This document shows positions 32,305 to 43,734 of a stretch of 64,000 bases of DNA, in pieces. Below the pieces are notes generated by a model. That model was not told the DNA's origin. It did no database searches and worked only from the letters and a program-made list of their open reading frames with translations. Made by a program: the position numbers and the translations under genes. Where the stretch lies: positions 67,468,336 through 67,532,335 of the forward strand of contig NC_081183.1 of the NCBI RefSeq assembly GCF_029867415.1. The letters are read 5' to 3'. Numbering within the stretch: the stretch's first letter is position 1; the number at the start of each line of letters is the position of its first letter. Source of the stretch: Vicia villosa. Taxonomy: Eukaryota > Streptophyta > Magnoliopsida > Fabales > Fabaceae.

Positions 32305-33078
32305 TGAAATTCTGGTAAGACAGACTCAGAATGTCATACACAATGTCACGACATCTTTTCTGTCATCAGCTTAGCTGAGGCAGTACATACAGATCCCCCA
32401 ATTTTTTTACTTCTAACATCCAGAAGTCTGGAAGTGTTGGGATCACATATCAGTTCAGTTAACATAACCAAATCTGCTTTGCAGAGATTCTGTGTTAGCA
32501 CAGTCATTAAATCACACACTGATGTCAGGCACGATGTTATGACATCCAAACTGAACTTACAAATAAACAATGCAGAAACATAAACAACACAACAGAATTG
32601 TTAACCCAGTTCGGTTCAATCAACCTACTCTGGGGGCATACCAAGCCAGGGATGAAGTCCACTATTAGCAGTATCAATTCAGAGCTAAACTCCCAGTTTA
32701 CAACTCCTCACTTAATCACTACCCAATGACCCCTCTACCTAGGTTCTCCCTAGATATGGAATATCTCCATTCCACTCCCAATCATACCAATGATGTCTAG
32801 CAGTCAACACCTCAGCCACTGCATCGACAGCTTAATTACCAACATTCAAAGCACACAAATAAACATATCTTAGAGTTGCTTCAAAGCTTCCTCCAAGCAC
32901 ACAACTCCACTCATTGCTTTACACTTTTGAGTGAATAAAACAAACCTCTTACCTACAGGCTTCGAGGCACAAATCAGTGACCTTCCCACAAACTGGGAGG
33001 TTCACTTACACGGCTAACCCTAAAAACTACATCTTGTCAATACTTGGCTAGCTTCCTAAACTAGGTTACAAAGTTTCC

Positions 33079-33086
33079 TATTTATA
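33079..33086 (-). promoter_or_regulatory. TATA box of the LARD LTR (left copy)
   Basis: TATAAATA in GGTTATAAATAGGAAAC on the minus strand, about 760 bp from the U3 end. The copy in the 5' LTR is at 37557-37564. Confidence 0.7.
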
Positions 33087-33740
33087 ACCTATTCCCAACT
33101 GGACTTGGGCTTACAATCGCAGCATTATTTGCTGTTACAAATCACAGAATTCTTCTGCTACAAACAAGGTCTTCAATCATAAGTTTCCTAATTTATCTTC
33201 ATAATTGGAAACTGCATAATTCTCCAATATTCTAATCTTGATTCTCTTGACCTTTAAACCCGCCACATAGGATTGCATAATATTCCAAAGAATATTCTGC
33301 ATCTTTTGAGTACTTACTGAATCTTTATATTCCAGCTCAGCAGGCGCGTGACAGCTAAATATAACAGTAACTGCTGTCAAATACTGATGTCACAGAGCAT
33401 GTCGTGACATTCCATGTTCTGCATAAATCACAGCAAACAGTATTCTTCACTTCAATTCTCAGCTTCTCACATATCAGGGTGCCAAAAAGACAGCCCATGA
33501 TTTGTTCTATTACTGATGTACAATCAGCACAATCTTTAGTTTCCCAAAATAAAGACTGAGATAAATAAGGAAACATAATAGAAATAGAATAGAAAATGTA
33601 GCAGCTGCTGCTGTCAAACACTGATGTCATGACGTCGAGCATGACATCCAACTCACAGCATGTATTAGCTTACACAACCAAAACCTGCATAACCTTTAAC
33701 ACTACACACCACATGTCATGACCTTAGTCAAGACAACAGA

Positions 33741-33846
33741 ATACACATGAATGTTTTACCACAAAATGCAGCCAATCAAAACATCTATAATCTCCCCATA
33801 CACATGAATGTTTTACCACAAAATGCAGCCAATCAAAACATCTACA
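33741..33846. repeat. 57-bp duplication at the U3 end of the LARD LTR, including a PPT copy
   Basis: Unit 1 (33741-33797) ends with ATCTATAATCTCCCC. Unit 2 (33798-33846) ends with the LTR terminus ATCTACA and is followed outside the LTR by ATCTCCCC. So unit 1 contains an internal copy of the LTR end plus the PPT. The right LTR has the same arrangement (38219-38324). Confidence 0.85.
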
Positions 33847-33860
33847 ATCTCCCCCTTTGG
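33847..33860 (-). other. LARD polypurine tract
   Basis: CCAAAGGGGGAGAT on the minus strand abuts the 3' LTR. Confidence 0.85.
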
Positions 33861-36768
33861 CAAATTTTTGGCTAAAACATCTTGTCATCACAGCAGCACA
33901 AACACAACTAGCAAACTACCAGTTATGCAGAATTGCTAAAGCACGTCAAAACATCAGACCTGCTGAATAAGTTCCACTAGCTACACTATCACATACCATG
34001 AATAGAAATAACTTGTTCAATATGATCTGGGGTGACAATCTCTTCTCCCCCTGTTTGGCCATAAATGTTGCCAAAGCAACGTACAGCTCCCCCTTAAAAG
34101 TTACTCTGCATGACATAACCACGACACACACAAAAAATACACCATCTGATAATCTTTAGATACCACTTCGCCACCAGCTTGATTAGAATACAATAAGTCA
34201 CCCACAATGGGAGATCTATATTACAAGATGCACTCTTTCATATATAGCTCATAACTTCTACCCCAAGCTCCAAGAGGTGAATAGAGAACACCTCCTTTTT
34301 GTCTTCAACTTATTACTCTTCTGCCCAAAAGTAATTTGTCTAAGACTATCCTCAAGAATAATCAGCTGCCATATGTTGATTATCTTGATCCTTCGAACCC
34401 ACTTCTAAGATGAACCAAATGTCAACACATTGTGTTTTAACATCTAGCTGTTGAATTCAGCTCCTTCTTCTGCCACTTGAAAGAACTTCCTCCCTTTACA
34501 GAACCAGAGTTCAATGCTCTCATAGACCTGATTGTGAAACCAAGTTTGAGTACGCAACCTCCATCCTGCAGTTATGCAGTTATGTCATCCAAGCTCACAC
34601 TTTTATGAATCCCTGCTTCTTTTCCAACAACATCAGACACTCTGATGCATGAGTCATCAGAAGGACTAGTTAGAGACTAATCCTCTAGCTGTACCAAGGA
34701 TGCCACTTCCTTGAGCAAAGCTATTTCCATGATGTCAAGAATACTGCCACTTGTTCTTGACTTCACAGTGTGCATTAGCCAATGCACTTCCTTACCTAGA
34801 TCAGAAATAAACTGATCCAAGTAACCACCATCAAGATTATGATGTCTTCTTCTTCTTGTGCACTCCAAAGCTGAACATGTTTCTTGCCAGGAAACCTTTT
34901 TCAGTGATCATATGCTTCTGCTGCCACCAAAGAGATAGATCTTAAAACAATTGCACTATCCTTCCTGTACATGGTCTTGAAGAAGAGATGTTCCAACATC
35001 TTTAAGAACATCAGTTATCTTGAACTTCCAAGGATAATCAATTAAATACTTGTACTTTGCACAAATAACAATTGATCTTAAGTCCTTTCCCAGTTAGATT
35101 CACCCTTAGGGAAGAGAGAGATGAATCTTTCCTTACAAATGTGTCACACAACAACCAGAACCCATGTGACACCGTTCAATAGCCAACTAAACACAAGGTT
35201 GAATCAGACGTGGGGAGGTTAACCAAATCTCCCCCTCAAACAAACAATCATGGAAACTCCACACCGCTTATCCATGCATTGTACATAAAAGTCTCATTAT
35301 ACAACATCCCTACTAGAGGCAACTAACTCCATGAGTTATACCTATACATACTTCATACACCAGTTGAGGATACTATACTTACATAAACCATGGTTAACAG
35401 AGATACCATGCAGCGGAAAACAACTAAAATATATCCTCAATAAACCTCAGGCCTAAAACAATAACCTTTGCATCAGTCAGCTACACACCATTCATGATTA
35501 AGGGATAATATATGCCATATCTCAACAAGGTTTCTGGAACAGATTCACTTATGACATAACTCCTGAAAATACCTCAGATTCCACACAGTAATCTGACTCC
35601 CTTGAATCATCACACAATATTCAAAACCATACTTCACTATGCACGATACACAGTATTCAGTTTTCAACACTAACTGTTCTATGGTTAAGAAAACAATTCA
35701 CACATCTGGTTCCTTTGATCAAAAGAACATACCAGATACAAGCTCGTCTTTGGATTTTCATAGAGGTCTTGAAAAGAAAACCTGAATGAATCCTTTCACT
35801 TACACTGAGCTCTTCTTCCAACTCCCATAAGCTTATGCCTGAAATAAACTAACATTTGGGATGGAAGGTTCAATTGATTGTATTCTGACCAATCAACACA
35901 AAAAGCAGATGTCTCCTCTTCCAGATCAGGAGTAGGTTCCAAACAAATGTACACACATTACATAAGTTTAGCACCAGAACATCTGTTCTTCAACTGGTAG
36001 CTGCATACCAGTATGCCATCAGTTCCTTCTTCTTGGAACACACAATTCTTGACAATCTTGAGGATTATCAAACAACTTTGCAGATGAACATGAGGAACAC
36101 TGATCATATGAACCTCTTCAACCTCAATAACCATGCCTTTATGAGTGGACTTGAGAAAAAAATCTCAAGTATCTTTGACACTTGTACTAAAGTTGAAAAC
36201 AATCTGCTACAAATTCTGTTGAAAACCATATAACCCTAGAGATCTTCTTTCAAAGATAGGATTATGCATCAGATGCTATGCAGCAGAAAATAGCCATATA
36301 TCAACAGAGATTACACAATGCTTACTCCCAGAACCAGTTGTAAGCATGACATCCAAGAATTGCAGCTGAACAATTCATCAATATGCTTGCTTCTTCTTCA
36401 AGCAACACAACAAGACCTAACCAATATTCTGACCAGAAAGAAACAGATAAGCACAAAGAATACCTTATCATTAACTTCACTCCCGCATGAAGGTTTTGAC
36501 AATCTTCTTCTCTGTACCCTGCTATATGCTGAATAAAACACCCCAAATTCTTCACTCCCGCATGAATCATTTGGATATCAGTAACACCATCTTCCCTTGC
36601 CAAGAGAATACACCTGTCATGGTCAGTTTGGTCCAGTCTTCCACACATAGGTCCATCCTCCACTTCTAGGGACCATTCAATATGAACATGAATGTTCAAA
36701 CAATCAACTACCTCCAACAACCAGAAAGTATCTCCCATGGATCTCATCCAGAAACAGACAGGATGCCT
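33861..36768 (-). other. LARD interior, non-coding
   Basis: 2.9 kb without retroviral domain motifs in any frame. The longest open stretch (about 36322-36819) starts partly in the LTR and has no family resemblance. A short motif CTTCATGCGGGAGTGAAG (minus) occurs near 36481-36498, with a close copy near 36560. Confidence 0.75.
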
Positions 36769-36780
36769 GCTCTGATACCA
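36769..36780 (-). other. LARD primer binding site, tRNA-iMet
   Basis: TGGTATCAGAGC on the minus strand, two bases inside the 5' LTR. Confidence 0.92.
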
Positions 36781-36782
36781 AT

Positions 36783-38324
36783 TGAAATTCTGGTAAGACA
36801 GACTCAGAATGTTATACACAATGTCACGACATCTTTTCTGTCATCAGCTTAGCTGAGGCAGTACATACAGATCCCCCAATTTTTTTACTTCTAACATCCA
36901 GAAGTCTGGAAGTGTTGGGATCACATATCAGTTCAGTTAACATAACCAAATCTGCTTTGCAGAGATTCTGTGTTAGCACAGTCATTAAATCACACACTGA
37001 TGTCAGGCACGATGTTATGACATCCAAACTGAACTTACAAATAAACAATGCAGAAACATAAACAACACAACAGAATTGTTAACCCAGTTCGGTTCAATCA
37101 ACCTACTCTGGGGGCATACCAAGCCAGGGATGAAGTCCACTATTAGCAGTATCAATTCAGAGCTAAACTCCCAGTTTACAACTCCTCACTTAATCACTAC
37201 CCAATGACCCCTCTACCTAGGTTCTCCCTAGATATGGAATATCTCCATTCCACTCCCAATCATACCAATGATGTCTAGCAGTCAACACCTCAGCCACTGC
37301 ATCGACGGCTTAATTACCAACATTCAAAGCACACAAATAAACATATCTTAGAGTTGCTTCAAAGCTTCCTCCAAGCACACAACTCCACTCATTGCTTTAC
37401 ACTTTTGAGTGAATAAAACAATCCTCTTACCTACAGGCTTCGAGGCACAAATCAGTGACCTTCCCACAAACCGGGAGGTTCACTTACACGGCTAACCCTA
37501 AAAACTACATCTTGTCAATACTTGGCTAGCTTCCTAAACTAGGTTACAAAGTTTCCTATTTATAACCTATTCCCAACTGGACTTGGGCTTACAATCGCAG
37601 CATTATTTGCTGTTACAAATCACAGAATTCTTCTGCTACAAACAAGGTCTTCAATCATAAGTTTCCTAATTTATCTTCATAATTGGAAACTGCATAATTC
37701 TCCAATATTCTAATCTTGATTCTCTTGACCTTTAAACCTGCCACATAGGATTGCATAATATTCCAAAGAATATTCTGCATCTTTTGAGTACTTACTGAAT
37801 CTTTATATTCCAGCTCAGCAGGCGCGTGACAGCTAAATATAACAGTAACTGCTGTCAAATACTGATGTCACAGAGCATGTCGTGACATTCCATGTTCTGC
37901 ATAAATCACAGCAAACAGTATTCTTCACTTCAATTCTCAGCTTCTCACATATCAGGGTGCCAAAAAGACAGCCCATGATTTGTTCTATTACTGATGTACA
38001 ATCAGCACAATCTTTAGTTTCCCAAAATAAAGACTGAGATAAATAAGGAAACATAATAGAAATAGAATAGAAAATGTAGCAGCTGCTGCTGTCAAACACT
38101 GATGTCATGACGTCGAGCATGACATCCAACTCACAGCATGTATTAGCTTACACAACCAAAACCTGCATAACCTTTAACACTACACACCACATGTCATGAC
38201 CTTAGTCAAGACAACAGAATACACATGAATGTTTTACCACAAAATGCAGCCAATCAAAACATCTACAATCTCCCCATACACATGAATGTTTTACCACAAA
38301 ATGCAGCCAATCAAAACATCTACA
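36783..38324 (-). repeat. LARD 5' LTR (right copy)
   Basis: 1542 bp, the partner of 32305-33846, nearly identical. Its last bases create the spurious end (CRCFDWLHFVVKHSCV twice) of the adjacent gag reading frame. Confidence 0.93.
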
Positions 38325-39980
38325 TGTCACATGCTTCTTGGTGTGAATAGTGTTAAACTTCTGTGCATGTGAAGTAAGCCTAATATCATGTACATGGCCA
38401 TATTTGAACTGATCATACAATGGCTTGTATGTGATCTTCAGATCATCAATAGGTTCAAATTTATGTGAGGTATCACCCTCATAGCCAAAACCAAACCTTC
38501 TGTTTCCAAAAACACCATATATCATAGAAGCAAGATGACTTCTGCCAATACTTCTAGATAAGAACTTTATGAAGCTCGAGTCATATTCTTTTAGAATATG
38601 ATTCATGCTAGGAATGGATTTTTCTGTTTCAGAAGGAGATCCACTATCTTTGGATAGATTTAAAACTTTTTCCTTCAGTTCAGAATTTTCCACTTCCACC
38701 TTCTTAGTTTCAAATTCAAACTGCTTCTTCAGCTTTTTGTATTTGATACTAAGATGAGCCTTGAGTTCCAGAAGTTCTGTTAAACTGGAAACTAACTCTT
38801 CTCTAGATAGTTCAAAAAATACCTCTTCAGAATCTGATTCTGATGTAGATTCTGATCCATCATCTTCTGTAGCCATCAGCGCGAAGTTGGCCTGCTCTCC
38901 TTCAGAGTCTGATTCTGATTCTGATTCAGAATCATCCCATGTTGCCATAAGACCTTTCTTCTTATGAAACTTCTTCTTGGGATTCTCCTTCTGAAGTTTT
39001 GGACACTCGTTCTTGTAATGTCCAGACTCATTGCACTCATAGCAGACAGCCTTCTTTTTGTCAGATCTTCTGTCACCAGAAGATTCTCCTCGTTCAAATC
39101 TCTTTGAACTTCTGAAGCTTCTGAACTTCCTTTGCTTGCTCTTCCAGAGTTGGTTTACCCTTCTGGAGATCATGGACAATTCATCTTCTTCTTCAGATTC
39201 TGATTCTTCAGGATCTTCTTCTCTAGCCTGAAAAGCGTTAGTGCATTTTTTAACATTAGATTTTAATGTAATAGACTTACCTTTCTTCTGAGGCTCGTTT
39301 GCATCCAGCTCTATTTCATGGCTTCTCAAGGCACTGATAAGCTCTTCCAAAGAAACTTCATTCAGATTCTTGGCAATCTTGAATGCAGTCACCATTGGAC
39401 CCCATCTTCTGGGTAAGCTTCTGATAATCTTCTTTACATGATCAGCCTTGGTATAGCCTTTATCCAGAACTCTCAATCCAGCAGTTAGAGTTTGAAATCT
39501 TGAGAACATCTTCTCAATATCTTCATCATCCTCCATCTTGAAGGCTTCATATTTCTGGATTAGAGCAAGAGCTTTAGTCTCCTTGACTTGAGCATTTCCC
39601 TCATGGGTCATTTTCAATGACTCATATATATCATAGGCCGTTTCCCTGTTAGATATCTTCTCATACTCAGCATGAGAGATAGCATTCAGCAAAACAGTTC
39701 TACATTTATGATGATTCTTGAAAAGCTTCTTCTGATCATCATCCATTTCTTGCCTTGTAAGCCTTACGCCACTAGCTTTCACTGGATGTTTGTAACCATC
39801 CATCAGAAGATCCCATAGTTCACCATCTAGACCAAGAAAGTAACTTTCCAGTTTATCTTTCCAGTATTCAAAGTTTTCACCATCAAATACTGGTGGTCTA
39901 GTATAACCATTGTTACCATTGTATTGCTCAGCAGAGCCAGATGTAGATGCAGGTGGATCTGTTGGAATTTCACCAGCCAT
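38325..39980 (-). CDS. gag: SIRE gag, N-terminal part (split by the LARD)
   Basis: 552 codons from ATG 39980 (MAGEIPTDPP) with no stop. It has the gag core (PPVFDGENFEYWKDKLESYF, later FKMEDDEDIEKMFSRFQTL), a zinc knuckle CYECNESGHYKNEC (CX2CX4HX4C), long acidic Ser/Asp runs, a coiled coil around LELKAHLSIKYKKLKKQFEF, and a basic tail. The SIRE part ends at KKHVT where the LARD begins; the residues beyond belong to the LARD LTR. The gene resumes at 32299. Confidence 0.92.
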
Positions 39981-40052
39981 CTTTTACTGAAGCGTTTTTC
40001 TCTTCCTGAATCTTTTCTAAACACGGTTAAGTGCTTGCACCTTAGAACCGGC
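39981..40052 (-). other. SIRE leader between PBS and gag
   Basis: Short non-coding leader. The gag ATG at 39980 is the first in a suitable position after the PBS. Confidence 0.7.
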
Positions 40053-40064
40053 GCTCTGATGCCA
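40053..40064 (-). other. SIRE primer binding site
   Basis: TGGCATCAGAGC on the minus strand, one base different from the canonical iMet site TGGTATCAGAGC. It is two bases inside the LTR edge at 40067. Confidence 0.85.
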
Positions 40065-40066
40065 AT

Positions 40067-40250
40067 TGAAGGATAGAAAAACACTTAGAAAGGGGGGGTT
40101 TGAATAAGTGTAGTCTAAAAACTTGGACGATAAAAATAAATTTGCACAGTTATTTTTATCCTGGTTCGTTGTTAACTAAACTACTCCAGTCCACCCCCAC
40201 GGAGTGATTTACCTCACCTGAGGATTTAATCCACTAATCGCAACAGATTA
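40067..40250 (-). repeat. Truncated SIRE LTR (first 184 bp)
   Basis: Matches the first part of the full LTR (41001 onward) up to CAACAGATTA, then changes abruptly to Ogre-B RT sequence. This is the LTR edge next to the PBS, so the true 5' LTR has been broken here. Confidence 0.9.
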
Positions 40251-41000
40251 CCGGCGTTGAATTGCTTCTCAACCTCGTCTTTAATCTTTTTGGACATGTC
40301 GGGCCTACTTCTTCGCAGCTTCTGCTTAACTGGAGTGCTTCCTTCTTTGATCGACAAGCGATGGACCACAATATCGGTATCGAGACCAGGCATATCTTCG
40401 TAGGACCAAGCAAATATCTCGACACAGTCTTGTAACATTTGAATCAGCCTTTGCTTGACACTGTCTTCTAAATCAGCCCCTATCTTGACTTCTTTCTTTT
40501 CTTCGTCACTGCCCAGGTTGATAACCTCAATTGGCTCTTCATGCGGCTGTATAGTCCTTTCTTCTTGTTCTAATAGCCTTGCAAGTTCCCTAGGTACTTC
40601 ACGATCTTCCTCACTTTCGTCCTCAGTTTGGTAGATCGGATTTTCAAAGTCATGACTAGCAATAGCAGAATCGTTATCAACAGGATCTAGAGTGAATGTG
40701 AATCTGCATTTATTATGTGGGTGTGTGTAAGAACACATAGCTATTTAAAAATGAATAAAGTAAAGAAATAAACAAAAAGGATCGCAAAATTTGAATATGC
40801 AAATGTCCCATGATTTTATTGAATGAACATATGATCATGGTATGACAAACCCTTATAAAAAGGACCAGTGTGCTTCGGGCAAGGCACCTGGCTTTTATGT
40901 TCACGGTTCGATAGTACAGGAACCATTTATATTTTTGAACATATAAACAACGAAAACAGGAAATTGCATTTACTCCTGATCAAAGGAGATAACATCTTCT
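40251..41000 (-). repeat. pol: 750-bp duplicate of Ogre-B flank inside SIRE
   Basis: Corresponds base for base to 24597-25346: the end of gag-pro, the intron, and the RT N-terminus up to EKQFNAG. About a dozen substitutions separate the two copies. It ends with the CTTCT target site and then a complete SIRE LTR, exactly as the left junction does. The junction with the truncated LTR shows only AC as shared bases. Confidence 0.9.
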
Positions 41001-42219
41001 TGAAGGATAGAAAAACACTTAGAAAGGGGGGGTTTGAATAAGTGTAGTCTAAAAACTTGGACGATAAAAATAAATTTGCACAGTTATTTTTATCCTGGTT
41101 CGTTGTTAACTAAACTACTCCAGTCCACCCCCACGGAGTGATTTACCTCACCTGAGGATTTAATCCACTAATCGCAACAGATTACAATGGTTTTCCACTT
41201 AGCCCACGACTAAGTCTTCTAGAGTATCCTGATCACAACCTGATCACTCTAGGAACAAATGCTTAGACACAAGCTAAGACTTTCTTAGAGTATCCTGACC
41301 ACCACGTGATCACTCTAATTACAACTGCTTAGACACAAGCTAAGACTTCCTAGAGTATCCTGATCAACACTTAATCACTCTAGTTACTTACAAATTAATG
41401 TAATCAATTCTAAGAGTATTACAATTGCTTCTGAAAAGCTATAATCACAACAGTGATATTTCTCTTAACGTTTAAGCTTAATCTCACTAATATATTACAA
41501 CAGCAATGTAGTGAGCTTTGATGAAGATGAAGTTTCTGAGCTTTTAGTTGAACAGCGTTTCAGCAAGTTTATATTCACAGGAATCGTCAAGAATTGGTTA
41601 ACCTTGCTTCTCATCAGAACTTCGTATTTATAGGCACTTGAGAAGATGACCGTTGGGAGCATTTAATGCTTTGCGTATTCCGTACAGCATTGCATTTAAT
41701 GTTTCACGCTTTTGTCAACTACCTCGAGCCTTGTTCACGCTGTGTCTACTAACGTTGCCTTTAATAGCTTCCAACGTTCCTTTTGTCAGTCAGCGTAGCC
41801 TGCCACCTGTACTTTCTTCTGATCTGATGTTTGTGTATACAGCGTTTGAATATCATCAGAGTCAAACAGCTTGGTGCAAAGCATCTTCTTGTCTTCTGAC
41901 CTTGAAGTGCTTCTGAGCGTGATACCATGAGAACTTCAGTGCTTCTGCTTCTGATCTCAAGTTCTTCTGATGCTTCCATAGACCCATGTTCTGATTCTGC
42001 CTTGACCATCTTCTGATGTCTTGCCAGACCATGTTCTGATGTTGCATGCTGAACCTTCTGAGTCAAAGCTTCTGAGCGCTGATTTGTGCATACTCTTTAT
42101 ATATATTTTCTGAAAAGGAAATTGCAATGTATTAGAGTACCACATTATCTCACACAAAATTCATATCCTTGTTATCATCAAAACTAAGAATATTGATCAG
42201 AACAAATCTTGTTCTAACA
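41001..42219 (-). repeat. SIRE 5' LTR, complete (right copy)
   Basis: 1219 bp with seven G where the left LTR has fourteen. TATA box at 41625-41632. It is followed by CTTCT and the Ogre-B gag-pro. It is not adjacent to its PBS because of the intervening truncated LTR and Ogre-B segment. Confidence 0.92.
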
Positions 42220-42224
42220 CTTCT

Positions 42225-43732
42225 GCTTCCCAGTTGTTCAATCCATTGTTGTGAGTAGGGAATATCCAGTTGCTCCAATTGCAGTTGTCTTCTTCGTCTT
42301 CCACAGCATTGACTTCTTTGGTGACGAGATGAGCTGTTGATCCTTCAGGATGAGCAATATGCTCTGCTGGATATGAGAGCCCAGGCTGAGGTACCTCTGT
42401 TGGCTGAGAGAGATACTCGATGAGATCGTCCCATCCCGTTGGGATGATGTCTTTGATAGAGACTTGTGCACTCTGATGAGCAGTGTACTCCAACAGAAAA
42501 TCATTCTTGCCATTTGGCGTTTCCCAGACTTCTTCAGGAGTGACAGGGTTTGTGATTGTCACATTGTTTTCAAAATGTTCATCCCATCCAGTTGGGATAA
42601 TGTCTTCGATAGCGATTTGTGAGCTCAGGGGAGCGGAATACTTCACCATAAAGTCATACTTGCCACTCGGTTCTCCCAGCATATCCCAGACTTCTTTTGG
42701 ACTCGGTGGACTTTGGTATTGCTTAGCAATGGAACCAATGATACTTATGTCATCTTCGAACTGATCATCCCATCCAGTTGGGACAATGTCTTCAATGGCA
42801 ATCAAAGAACTTTGAGGAGCAGTGTACCTCACTAGAAAGTCGTACTTACCGCATGGTTCTCCCAAAGTATCCCAAACTTCCTTGGAAACGGGTGGAACTT
42901 CATTTGGATGTTGTTTAGGAATATGGTTTGAGATCACTTCGTCGTCTTCAATAGCATTTACTCCTTGGATGATAAAATGGGACATTAATCCTCCAGAACG
43001 AGGACTTTGATCATTCTTCTGAGTTCCATTAGCATAGCCCAGACCTAGCTTATCGAACTTGTAAGGCACATCAAGGAGCTGTCCCCATACTATGCAACCA
43101 CCCTCTTCGATCACAGCCTTAGCATCTTTGAGAGAAGCCATTATTGGAGTTATTCTTGTAGCAGGAGTAGCAGAAATATGTTTGGCAGTAGAGACAGCCG
43201 GAGGGACCACCTCAAAAGCTTGGCAGGGGGTCTCGACGAATTCACCATCCATCTCAACATACTTGGAGTTACTTAGGTGGCTAACCACATATTCTTCTTC
43301 ACCATGAACCGTGACGACCTTGCCTTTTACCGGATATTTTAACTTCTGATGCAGAGTAGAAGTTACAGCGCTTGCCCCATGTATCCAAGGGCGTCCTAGT
43401 AAACAGGAGTATGCTGGATGAATTTCCATCACGTAAAAGGTAGAATCAAAGATCTGAGAGCCCACTCTGATTGGGAGCTTAACTTCTCCGTATACTGTTC
43501 TTGTTGACCCGTCGAAGGCTCTTACCACAACATCGCTTGGTTGTAACACAACTCCTTCGAAGTCAAGTTTTTCCAGTACTACCTTTGGTAACACATTTAA
43601 TGAGGAACCATTGTCTACCAGCACATGAGACAAAGTGGTGCCGTTACATTCAATAGAAATGTGCAGGGCTTTATTGTGATTTTTCCCTGCGGGGGTTAAA
43701 TCAGCATCAGAGAAACCGAGACCGTTATCCAC
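42225..43732 (-). pseudogene. gag-pro: Ogre-B protease region and C-terminal repeat domain
   Basis: Frame shifted against the gag block. It starts with LGFSDADLTPAGKNHNKALH and a retropepsin-like VLVDNGSSLNVLPKVVL, then CLLGRPWIHGASA. After a stretch shared with Ogre-A it carries three repeats of a 40-60 residue unit (42414-42880) that Ogre-A lacks, then NWIFPTHNNGLNNWEAE. The SIRE insertion follows at 42224; the last codons are at 25320-25341. Confidence 0.88.
42414..42880 (-). repeat. Triplicated protein unit in Ogre-B gag-pro
   Basis: Units begin at 42880, 42694 and 42532. The shared pattern is EVWD-LGEP-GKYDF-V-Y-AP-SS-IAIEDI-PTGWDD. The block sits between GVNAIEDDE and EVNAVEDEE, which look like a duplicated flank, while Ogre-A has a single GVNAVGEDE at this place. 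I do not recognise the domain. Confidence 0.85.
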
Positions 43733-43734
43733 TG

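Larger units (their letters stand above)
32305..33846 (-). repeat. LARD 3' LTR (left copy)
   Basis: TGAAATTCTGG...ACATCTACA on the plus strand. It contains three GATGTCA...TGACATC dyads (32521-32546, 33386-33411, 33623-33648), a TATA box at 33079-33086, and a 57-bp duplication of its own end at 33741-33846. Confidence 0.93.
32305..38324 (-). mobile_element. Non-coding LTR retroelement (LARD-like), minus orientation, youngest insertion
   Basis: 6020 bp, with two LTRs of exactly 1542 bp (32305-33846 and 36783-38324) that differ at about six positions by eye. The iMet PBS is at 36769-36780 and the PPT at 33847-33860. The 2.9-kb interior has no gag or pol homology that I can see, so it must be moved in trans. 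It sits in the SIRE gag-pol, which sits in Ogre-B, which sits in Ogre-A: nesting depth four. Confidence 0.9.
25347..42219 (-). mobile_element. SIRE-lineage Ty1/copia element (Sirevirus), minus orientation, rearranged
   Basis: The gag has a knuckle; pol order is PR-INT-RT-RNase H (copia); an extra ORF follows pol. It has multiple polypurine tracts, a tRNA-Met PBS and LTRs of about 1.2 kb. It carries the LARD at 32305-38324. At its 5' end a truncated LTR (40067-40250) and a copy of Ogre-B flank (40251-41000) are inserted before the full 5' LTR (41001-42219). LTRs differ at roughly fifteen positions by eye. Confidence 0.9.

Noticed and set aside
36322..36819. 165-codon ORF at the 5' end of the LARD interior
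   Set aside because: It starts inside the LTR and runs through the PBS; no gag-like motif, and relatives would be needed to claim coding.
38202..38324. C-terminal tail with CRCFDWLHFVVKHSCV twice in the SIRE gag frame
   Set aside because: This is LARD LTR sequence (the 57-bp duplication) read through from gag, not part of the protein.
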